Below, piece by piece: positions 6,842 through 11,319 of a stretch of DNA of 11,319 nt (position 1 is the stretch's first letter; each line of letters opens with the position of its first letter). Location of the stretch: contig JAOZOT010000008.1 in assembly GCA_029933115.1 (NCBI GenBank), positions 18,187-29,505 on the forward strand, written 5' to 3'. This DNA comes from Anaerolineae bacterium. Lineage in GTDB: Bacteria; Chloroflexota; Anaerolineae; E26-bin7. A program made the position numbers and the translations under genes. The notes beneath the pieces are model-generated. The model did not search any database. It worked only from the letters and a program-made list of their open reading frames with translations, and was not told the DNA's origin.

Positions 6842-7165
6842 TTAACTCAAGCTCCAGTCCTCTCCCAACAATTCGGCAAAACGTCGCTGATATGCTCGCA
6901 CCTTTTCCCGGTCGAGGGAACAGAGGACCTGACGTCCATCCCTCCTGACCTTGACCAGGCCGGCCTTCCTGAGCCCACTCAGGTGCCAGGAGACGAGAGG
7001 CTGACTGAGCTTGAGAGCGACGGCCAGCTCCGAGACGCTTAACTCTTCAGTGCTGGCCAGTTGCTTGATGATTCGTAGGCGAGCGATACCGCTCAGGGCT
7101 TTGAAGTACCCTCTGAGCTCTCTCAGTTCGCCTCTTGGGCTACCCCATGTGGTCTTCCCCGACAT
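6842..7165 (-). CDS. ArsR-family winged-helix regulator lacking the usual metal-site cysteines
   Basis: With ATG at 7165 (AAAGGGA about 8 bases upstream) the product is 107 residues, typical for ArsR. Residues 20-40 (YFKALSGIARLRIIKQLAS) are the opening helices. SQPLVSWHLSGLRKAGLV at 54-71 is the recognition helix region, and RRDGRQVLCSLD at 74-85 is the wing. In metal sensors the third helix reads ELCVC; here it reads ELSVSEL (42-47), with Ser in place of both Cys, so it is unlikely to sense arsenic or cadmium in the classical way. A longer upstream start at 7234 would add a basic tail encoded by a palindromic repeat and is disfavoured. It heads a probable operon with the phosphatidyltransferase and may repress its own promoter at 7262-7290. 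Confidence 0.85.
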   Translation of the reverse strand: MSGKTTWGSPRGELRELRGYFKALSGIARLRIIKQLASTEELSVSELAVALKLSQPLVSWHLSGLRKAGLVKVRRDGRQVLCSLDREKVRAYQRRFAELLGEDWSLS

Positions 7166-7201
7166 CAGTCTATCCCTTTCTCGATGCCTCTGCACAAGGG
7201 T

Positions 7202-7228
7202 CTTGCGCCGCGAAGCCTGCTGCGCAAG
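7202..7228 (-). repeat. Palindromic element in the leader of the ArsR-like gene
   Basis: On the minus strand CTTGCGC and GCGCAAG form 7-bp arms around AGCAGGCTTCGCG, inside the 5' leader of the ArsR-like transcript. A 27-base relative lies at 9612-9638 (22 of 27 bases equal), and a 16-base exact match lies at 9673-9688, both upstream of the MalT-like gene. In all three cases the element points in the direction of transcription of the gene downstream. Confidence 0.65.
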
Positions 7229-7245
7229 CCTCACAAGCCCAATGC

Positions 7246-7261
7246 ATAAAGAAACATTTAT
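7246..7261. promoter_or_regulatory. Candidate ArsR-type operator
   Basis: The 16-base AT-rich dyad ATAAA-GAAACA-TTTAT lies immediately downstream of the -10 box of the ArsR-like promoter, covering the expected transcription start. ArsR-family repressors bind imperfect AT-rich dyads of about this size at such positions. The dyad is seen; binding is inference. Confidence 0.4.
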
Positions 7262-7290
7262 ATATTACACCGAAATCGAACCTTTGTCAA
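7262..7290 (-). promoter_or_regulatory. Sigma-70 promoter of the ArsR-like / phosphatidyltransferase unit
   Basis: On the minus strand TTGACA (7285-7290) is followed by exactly 17 bases and TAATAT (7262-7267). Start of transcription would be near 7255, giving a leader of about 90 bases before ATG 7165 that contains the CTTGCGC palindrome. Confidence 0.8.
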
Positions 7291-7293
7291 GCG

Positions 7294-7342
7294 ACATCAC
7301 CCTCCCGCAGGTTGCGAACCCTGCGGGAGGGTCACCGGGTGC
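7294..7342. repeat. 49-bp hairpin repeat, copy 1
   Basis: The core at 7300-7331 is a strong hairpin: 14-base left arm ending GCAGGTT, loop GCG, right arm beginning AACCCTGC with one bulged C. It is flanked by ACATCA on the left and TCACCGGGTGC on the right. It matches the second copy at 7382-7430 in 48 of 49 bases; the difference is a T here against G there at the edge of the right arm. Confidence 0.85.
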
Positions 7343-7381
7343 CCACAAGTGCAACCTGTGCAGTTAAATCCGCTCCCGGTC

Positions 7382-7430
7382 ACATCACCCTCCCGCAGGT
7401 TGCGAACCCTGCGGGAGGGGCACCGGGTGC
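7382..7430. repeat. 49-bp hairpin repeat, copy 2
   Basis: Direct copy of the unit at 7294-7342, 88 bp downstream, with hairpin core 7388-7419. The 39 bases between copies are unrelated to the unit. From 7431 to 7573 the sequence is relatively AT-rich, and I see no gene or further strong structure in it. Confidence 0.85.
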
Positions 7431-7573
7431 GTCGCACCTCAGATTTTGCACACAGGCCCGCAATTTGCCAAGCAACGTTTTTTGTGTTAAAGTAAGTAAA
7501 GGTGATAGTGCTTCATCTTCACTAAAACTCAACCAAATCTCTACTGTTCCTCTACTCAATTTTTCTCCATATA

Positions 7574-7582
7574 TGTTATACT
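7574..7582 (+). promoter_or_regulatory. Extended -10 promoter of the receiver-ATPase gene
   Basis: TG (7574-7575), one base, then TATACT (7577-7582) is an extended -10 element. The region 17 bases upstream (ACTCAA) is a poor -35, which fits the extended -10 class. Transcription would start near 7589, at the base of the leader hairpin. Confidence 0.6.
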
Positions 7583-7588
7583 TGGAGA

Positions 7589-7614
7589 GGAGAAGGTGCC
7601 AACGCCCCTTCTCC
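7589..7614 (+). promoter_or_regulatory. Leader hairpin before the receiver-ATPase gene
   Basis: GGAGAAGG (7589-7596) pairs perfectly with CCTTCTCC (7607-7614) around a 10-base loop, right at the expected 5' end of the transcript. The true ribosome site GGAGAAAGG (7617-7625) is nearly the same sequence as the 5' arm. The pyrimidine arm could therefore in part pair with either, which hints at translation control or transcript stabilisation. Confidence 0.45.
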
Positions 7615-7636
7615 AGGGAGAAAGGCTAATAATGCT

Positions 7637-8752
7637 ATGGCAGAGAAGATCTTAATCGTTGACGACGATGTTAATGCCTTAAAACTGATTGGCTATACTT
7701 TGCATCGAGAGGGCTATGAAATCATCGCTGCCCAGAGTGGCCAGGAGGCCCTGGCTAAGGCTCAGGCAGAGGAGCCTCAACTGGTTATCCTGGACATCAT
7801 GATGCCCGGTATGGATGGCTATGAGGTCTGCCGTCGTCTGAGAGCCATTCCCCAAACTGCCCAGCTACCGATTATAATGCTTACGGCCAAGAGTCAGGTG
7901 GAGGACAAGGTAGCCGGTTTCGAGGCCGGCGCAGACGACTACTTGACCAAACCGGTCATCCCTGCCGAATTGGTAGCACGGGTGAGAGCCTTGCTGCTCC
8001 GTTCAACATACGTTGCTCCCGTCAAAGCCAAAAGCATCGCTTTTATCGGGGCCAAAGGCGGCGTGGGAGTGACCACGCTGGCGGTGAATCTGGCTGTCAC
8101 CCTGGCTCAAATGGACAAAGATGTCATCCTGGTAGATCTGCAGCCCTACTCCGGCGCGGTAGCCCTACAGTTGGGGCTCAACCCCGTTAGCACTATCGCC
8201 GATTTGCTGGAAGTAGAGCCGGCGGCGCTCAACCAGAGCATGGTGGAGGATTCTTTGATAACCCACCCAAGCGGTATCAGAGTCCTCCCGGCGGCACAGG
8301 GTCCACAGAGCATTCGAGGGGAGTTTACCGCCCCTCATCTGGAGGCTATTCTAAACAACTTGGAGACTATAGCCCAATATATTATCCTGGACATGGGTTC
8401 CCAACTGAGTCCTCCCACCCAGCAGGTTCTCAAAAAATGTAGCCAGGTCATCCTGGTCACTGAACCCGACAAAATAGCCCTGACGCTGGCTCAGAGGGCT
8501 TTGGACAGCTTGCAGACTTTGAAAGTGAAAGGCGGACGGATCGGCATTGTGGTAGTGAACCGTACCCGTTCGGCTTCAACCCCCACCAGGTCTACGATGG
8601 AGTCTACCTTGGGTCGCGAATTGCTGAGCCTTTTCACGCCTGCTCCAGAATTGTTTGCCCAGGCCGCCATAGAGGGTGTGCCGGTCGCCTGGGCTCAGCA
8701 AACCGGCTTACAAGCTGATATGTTCAGAGAGCTAGCCCAACGTCTCATTTAA
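7637..8752 (+). CDS. CpaE-like protein: phospho-receiver domain fused to a ParA/MinD-type ATPase domain
   Basis: The product is 371 residues. Residues 1-122 are a complete response-regulator receiver: acidic pocket Asp9/Asp10, phospho-acceptor Asp53 in LVILDIMMPGMDG, Thr83, and Lys105 in TKP. From 132 on is a MinD/ParA-like domain with the deviant Walker A GAKGGVGVTT (138-147), DVILVDLQPYSG, and Walker B-like YIILDMGS. The first signature Lys (140) is kept, but the P-loop Lys of KGGVGKT is Val145. CpaE/TadZ proteins combine a receiver or receiver-like domain with such an atypical ATPase and place type IV (Tad) pilus machinery at a pole; none of those partners is in the window. ATG 7637 follows GGAGAAAGG. 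Phosphorylation by an unseen histidine kinase is likely. The exact cellular role is inferred. Confidence 0.85.
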   Translation: MAEKILIVDDDVNALKLIGYTLHREGYEIIAAQSGQEALAKAQAEEPQLVILDIMMPGMDGYEVCRRLRAIPQTAQLPIIMLTAKSQVEDKVAGFEAGADDYLTKPVIPAELVARVRALLLRSTYVAPVKAKSIAFIGAKGGVGVTTLAVNLAVTLAQMDKDVILVDLQPYSGAVALQLGLNPVSTIADLLEVEPAALNQSMVEDSLITHPSGIRVLPAAQGPQSIRGEFTAPHLEAILNNLETIAQYIILDMGSQLSPPTQQVLKKCSQVILVTEPDKIALTLAQRALDSLQTLKVKGGRIGIVVVNRTRSASTPTRSTMESTLGRELLSLFTPAPELFAQAAIEGVPVAWAQQTGLQADMFRELAQRLI

Positions 8753-8759
8753 TCCTTTG

Positions 8760-8853
8760 CGGGAGACCTCCCGAAAGCTTCCAGGCGCAACGAGATGGCT
8801 GAGCATTTGAAGTGGCGGTTACGTCTGTAAGCGCATCTTTTCAGCTTTCGGGA
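8760..8853 (+). other. Segment with competing hairpins between two genes, candidate structured RNA
   Basis: CGGGAG (8760-8765) can fold back on CTCCCG (8768-8773). Alternatively TCCCGAAAGCT (8769-8779) pairs perfectly over 11 bp with AGCTTTCGGGA (8843-8853). The two are mutually exclusive, since both use 8769-8773. Inside the long stem lies GCGGTTAC (8815-8822) with GTAAGCGC (8827-8834), 7 of 8 paired around loop GTCT. There is no T-run. It could be an attenuator, a transcript-end structure of the upstream gene, or a repeat; I do not recognise a known riboswitch. Confidence 0.4.
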
Positions 8854-8896
8854 AGGTCAATACTCAAGGCAGAAAGAGCACAGAAGGAGAGTTACC

Positions 8897-9589
8897 TTGA
8901 AGATTACATCCCTCCATCCCTGGGACGTGTCTCCTGCTGAAGCGGAGGCCATACAGCAGCGTTTGCGGGAAAAAGTGTCCCTGAAAACCGATTTTGCCCA
9001 GGTGCGCACTGTGGCCGGGGTTGATGTCAGTGTGAAGGATGACATAGCCAGAGCGGCCGTAGTGGTGCTCGATTATCCCGATTTAACCCCCGTTGACCAA
9101 AGCACGGCTGAACAGCCTGTGCAATTCCCCTATATCCCTGGGCTCCTGGCTTTCCGTGAGGGCCCAGTGGTCCTGAAAGCCCTGGAAAAGCTGGCCACAG
9201 AGCCTGACCTCTTCATTTTCGATGCTCAGGGTCTGGCTCATCCCCGCCGCATGGGCTTGGCTACTCATATCGGCCTCATCATTGACAGACCCTCTATTGG
9301 CTGTGCCAAATCACGCCTTTGTGGCACTCACCACGAGCCAGGCCCCGAAAGAGGCGCTTATACCTACCTTCGCGACGGGAACGAGATCATCGGTGCAGTG
9401 CTGAGAAGCCGCAGCAAGGTCCAACCCGTGTACGTCTCTATTGGACACAAGGTAGACCTGGAGACTGCTATCAACTATGTTCTCAACTGCTGTCGGGGTT
9501 ATCGGCTGCCAGAGACAACACGGTGGGCTCATAAAGTAGCTGGAGGAGAGAAGATCAAAACACAGGGAACCCAGTTGTCGTTTTTCTGA
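8897..9589 (+). CDS. nfi: Endonuclease V (deoxyinosine 3' endonuclease)
   Basis: The enzyme nicks DNA near deaminated bases such as deoxyinosine, starting repair in the cytoplasm. At 230 residues it matches the usual family size (about 225). The metal-binding catalytic residues are all visible: Asp43 in AGVDVS, Glu88 in PYIPGLLAFREGP, and Asp109 in FDAQGLAHPRRMGLATHIG. The PYIP wedge for strand separation, Lys138 in IGCAKSRL and His212 in WAHKVA are also present. The TTG start is supported by AGAAGGAG (8882-8889), 7 bases upstream, and by the conserved N-terminus starting directly after it. It lies 144 bases after the receiver-ATPase gene on the same strand with a structured segment between. 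Cotranscription is possible, but I see no functional link. Nothing is broken or missing. Confidence 0.95.
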   Translation: MKITSLHPWDVSPAEAEAIQQRLREKVSLKTDFAQVRTVAGVDVSVKDDIARAAVVVLDYPDLTPVDQSTAEQPVQFPYIPGLLAFREGPVVLKALEKLATEPDLFIFDAQGLAHPRRMGLATHIGLIIDRPSIGCAKSRLCGTHHEPGPERGAYTYLRDGNEIIGAVLRSRSKVQPVYVSIGHKVDLETAINYVLNCCRGYRLPETTRWAHKVAGGEKIKTQGTQLSFF

Positions 9590-9611
9590 TCGTTGTTCTT
9601 CCGCAGAGGGG

Positions 9612-9638
9612 CCTGCGCAGCAGGTTTCGCTGTGCGAG
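9612..9638 (+). repeat. Relative of the ArsR-leader palindrome
   Basis: It is equal to the minus-strand element at 7202-7228 in 22 of 27 bases. Of the three changes in the stem arms, two turn a Watson-Crick pair into a G-U wobble (so pairing is kept) and one breaks a pair. That pattern suggests the RNA fold may matter. Confidence 0.55.
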
Positions 9639-9672
9639 CTTACCGGCCACGGACACTTTCCCCCCTGAATGG

Positions 9673-9688
9673 GGCTTGCGCAGCAGGC
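9673..9688 (+). repeat. Half copy of the same element
   Basis: GGCTTGCGCAGCAGGC is a 16-base exact reverse complement of 7215-7230. The second half of the palindrome is missing; a G-run follows instead. Confidence 0.65.
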
Positions 9689-9728
9689 CGGGGGGTGTGG
9701 GGGTGCCCCTTCACACATTCCCCCGCTC

Positions 9729-9751
9729 GGCCTGGATTGCAAATCCAGGCC
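9729..9751. repeat. GGATT-loop-AATCC palindrome
   Basis: Perfect 10-bp arms GGCCTGGATT (9729-9738) and AATCCAGGCC (9742-9751) surround loop GCA. The architecture, with a three-base loop and GGATT/AATCC at the tip, is the same as that of the two palindromes inside the YfhO-type gene at 2832-2881. Confidence 0.7.
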
Positions 9752-9759
9752 CACATTTT

Positions 9760-9833
9760 CCTCCAAGTAGGAGGTCGGCCCATCGGTTCTACTCTCAAGG
9801 CCGAGAATGTAGGATTGAGGGGATACCCCTCAA
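9760..9833. repeat. Two compact hairpins
   Basis: CCTCC (9760-9764) pairs with GGAGG (9770-9774) around AAGTA. TTGAGGGG (9815-9822) pairs with CCCCTCAA (9826-9833) around ATA, a perfect 8-bp stem. Neither is followed by a T-run. They are seen directly; function is unknown. Confidence 0.55.
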
Positions 9834-9885
9834 GCTCCCCAGGCTTCGGCGAAAGCCCGCATGCCCATTGCCGCTGATAGATTCT

Positions 9886-9924
9886 ACCGACTCGGACATT
9901 AGAAATCTATGTCCGGATATCGGT
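9886..9924 (+). promoter_or_regulatory. Composite hairpin just upstream of the MalT-like gene
   Basis: The inner stem CGGACAT (9893-9899) pairs with ATGTCCG (9909-9915); the outer stem ACCGA (9886-9890) pairs with TCGGT (9920-9924), separated by a small internal loop. It ends 11 bases before the AAGGAGG ribosome site. A competing pairing of TAGATTCTA (about 9878-9886) with TAGAAATCTA (9900-9909) is possible. It could be a protein-binding dyad or a leader switch. Confidence 0.42.
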
Positions 9925-9947
9925 AACCCCCCGGCAAGGAGGCCGAC

Positions 9948-11319
9948 ATGCCAGAGAAAGCCACGGTTATGATAACCAAGGTCCTTCTTCCCAGAAAGCA
10001 ACCCGGCCTTCTACACCGTCAGCGTCTGGTGAACTTTATCCATGAGCACATAGACCGCAAGCTGATCCTCATCTCCGCCTCGGCCGGCTATGGCAAGACC
10101 TCGCTCCTGGTGGACTTTGCCCATGATACTGACCTCCCCGTCTGCTGGTATTCTGTAGATGAGGCCGACCGTGACCCTCGGGTCTTTCTGGAATATCTGG
10201 TGGCCGGTGTCCGCCAGCAGTTCCCCGACTTTGGGTCACGCACTGAATCTGCTCTGACCACCATGGCCAAAGCCGACGGTCAGTTGAAGACTTTGGTCAG
10301 TGCTCTGGTCAATGACATCCACGACATCCCCGACTATTTCGTGGTGATCATTGACGACTATCACTTCGTGGACGAGAGCCACGAAGTCAACACTCTAGTA
10401 GATGACCTCTTACGCTATTTGCCTGAAAATTGCCACCTTATCATCTCCAGTCGGACGCTCCCTCATTTGACCTTCAGTCGGCTGATCGCCCGCCAGGAGA
10501 GCGTTGGATTGGGCACCGCCGAGCTCAGATTCACCGCCGCAGAAATCCAGACCCTTTTGAAACAGGCTTATAATCTGGATATACCGGCCGACCAGGCAGA
10601 AGAGTTGGCCCGCGAGTCGGAGGGTTGGATCACCGGCATCCTCCTGACCACCCATACTATATGGCCGGGGTTGGTCCGTAGCATGGTGCAGGCCCGGGGA
10701 GCCGGCGGGCAGATGTACGATTACCTGGCCGACAATGTCTTTGAACAGCAACCACCCGAAATCCAGCGGTTTTTGAAAGATTCGTCCATTCTGAGGGAGA
10801 TGAGCCCCGCTCTCTGCGATGCCCTCCTGGGTTCTGACTCCTCCCTGGAGATGCTGAGGCTCATCGAAAAGCGCAATCTGTTTATCTCCAGGCTCGAAGG
10901 GGACGAGACCTGGTATCGTTATCACCATCTCTTCCAAAAGTTCCTCCAGGAGAAACTGCGGCTGGAAGAGCCGCAGAGATTCAACGCCCTGCACTGCCGG
11001 GCGGCCGAGGTGCTCCAAAGGATGGGCAACCATGAAGAAGCCATTCGGCACTACATGGAGGCTGGGGCCTACACCGAGGCGGCCGAGGCGATTCAGCAGG
11101 TAGCCGAGGCGACTTTCAAAGCCGGGCGGTGGGAGACCTTGGCCGGCTGGATTGATTCCCTGCCGGACGAGGTAGTACACTCTAATCCAGAGTTGCCCTG
11201 GTTCCGGGCCAGAGTGTACACCGAGGTGGGTCAGTTGAGTCAGGCCCTGGCCTCGTTTGACCTGGCCCGCACCGGCTTCCAGAGGCAGGGTGACAAAGCT
11301 GGCGTGAGCCGCGTCCTGG
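9948..11319 (+). CDS. MalT-like STAND ATPase transcriptional regulator (partial, runs off the window)
   Basis: ATG 9948 follows a strong AAGGAGG (9936-9942), 5 bases upstream. The frame is open for 457 codons to the window end with no stop. Near the start is a conserved LLPRKQPGLLHRQRLVNFI entry segment, then Walker A in SASAGYGKTSLL (Lys50) and Walker B VVIIDDYHFVDE (Asp136/Asp137). Next come SEGWITGILL and YRYHHLFQKFLQEKL, all typical of the MalT/LAL ATPase class. From about residue 350 helical repeats begin (NHEEAIRHYMEAGAYTEAAEAI, VYTEVGQLSQALASF), as in the TPR-like sensor domain. Such proteins bind ATP and an effector, oligomerise and activate transcription. The DNA-binding end is missing, so a LuxR-type or a SARP/BTAD-type output cannot be told apart. 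The wording resembles Chloroflexota BTAD regulators; that is inference from memory. Confidence 0.88.
   Translation, partial: MPEKATVMITKVLLPRKQPGLLHRQRLVNFIHEHIDRKLILISASAGYGKTSLLVDFAHDTDLPVCWYSVDEADRDPRVFLEYLVAGVRQQFPDFGSRTESALTTMAKADGQLKTLVSALVNDIHDIPDYFVVIIDDYHFVDESHEVNTLVDDLLRYLPENCHLIISSRTLPHLTFSRLIARQESVGLGTAELRFTAAEIQTLLKQAYNLDIPADQAEELARESEGWITGILLTTHTIWPGLVRSMVQARGAGGQMYDYLADNVFEQQPPEIQRFLKDSSILREMSPALCDALLGSDSSLEMLRLIEKRNLFISRLEGDETWYRYHHLFQKFLQEKLRLEEPQRFNALHCRAAEVLQRMGNHEEAIRHYMEAGAYTEAAEAIQQVAEATFKAGRWETLAGWIDSLPDEVVHSNPELPWFRARVYTEVGQLSQALASFDLARTGFQRQGDKAGVSRVL

Larger units (their letters stand above)
9590..9947 (+). other. Gene-free leader region packed with palindromes
   Basis: No credible gene is present. 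Open frames here translate the repeats (for example GACAAG twice) and lack ribosome sites and domain signals. The stretch holds, in order, two copies of the GCAGCAGG-type element, a GGATT-loop-AATCC palindrome, two compact hairpins and a composite hairpin just before the MalT-like gene. I could not find a convincing sigma-70 promoter in it, so the promoter of the next gene is unassigned. Confidence 0.7.

Noticed and set aside
7294..7430. CRISPR-like arrangement: two 49-base repeats with a 39-base unique gap
   Set aside because: There are only two copies, the unit is long with a 14-bp GC-rich stem, and there is no cas gene or third repeat. The pair behaves like an interspersed palindromic repeat.
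7135..7629. 164-codon plus-strand frame across the divergent intergenic region
   Set aside because: It starts inside the ArsR-like gene on the other strand, runs through both 49-bp repeats and ends at the receiver-ATPase ribosome site, which is what a chance frame through repeats looks like.
8754..8773. Intrinsic terminator after the receiver-ATPase gene
   Set aside because: The CGGGAG/CTCCCG stem has a two-base gap and no T-run, so it is kept only as part of a candidate alternative structure.
9593..9877. 94-codon open frame after the endonuclease V gene
   Set aside because: It mostly translates palindromic repeats (GACAAG twice), has no ribosome site and no recognisable motif.
10410..11180. 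256-codon open frame on the minus strand
   Set aside because: It lies fully antisense to the MalT-like gene, whose plus-strand frame has Walker motifs and a strong ribosome site. The minus-strand peptide has no recognisable domain.

Overview
The window reads as a stretch of bacterial chromosome, most likely from the Chloroflexota (perhaps an Anaerolineae-type lineage). This is inferred from gene style and not proven. The pointers are a large YfhO-type membrane protein, a lipoprotein with a Thr/Pro-rich linker before a C39-like domain and TPRs, a CpaE-like receiver-ATPase fusion, a MalT-like STAND regulator whose wording is familiar from that phylum, and many GC-rich palindromic repeats between and even inside genes.

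Left end (1-2275): the tail of an unrecognised plus-strand gene converges on a minus-strand adenine-specific DNA methyltransferase. That protein is a type I HsdM-like catalytic part fused to one HsdS-like target-recognition half. No nuclease subunit is in view. Its promoter is a near-consensus sigma-70 site embedded in an 11-bp-arm perfect inverted repeat, with a second related dyad 20 bp away. This looks like an operator for a repressor that is not in the window.

Middle (2275-6185): a long YfhO-family membrane protein gene carries two tiny palindromes in frame. It is followed by a consensus promoter, a tRNA-Lys(UUU)/tRNA-Thr(CGU) pair with an intrinsic terminator, and a lipoprotein with a C39-type papain-like domain plus TPRs.

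Right of that (6188-9589): a probable two-gene minus-strand unit has an ArsR-like repressor first and a CDP-alcohol phosphatidyltransferase second. It is divergent from a phospho-receiver/ParA-like (CpaE-type) gene. The roughly 470-bp region between the divergent genes holds a consensus minus-strand promoter, a candidate operator, a pair of 49-bp hairpin repeats and an extended -10 promoter. An endonuclease V gene (inosine/deaminated-base repair) follows, preceded by a segment with competing RNA hairpins.

Right end (9590-11319): a gene-free stretch packed with small palindromes leads into a large MalT-like ATPase regulator that runs off the window. It has a strong ribosome binding site and an intact reading frame throughout.

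The genes do not form one pathway. The common thread is dense regulatory and repeat structure: several palindrome families recur within the 11 kb, some in gene leaders and one inside a coding sequence.
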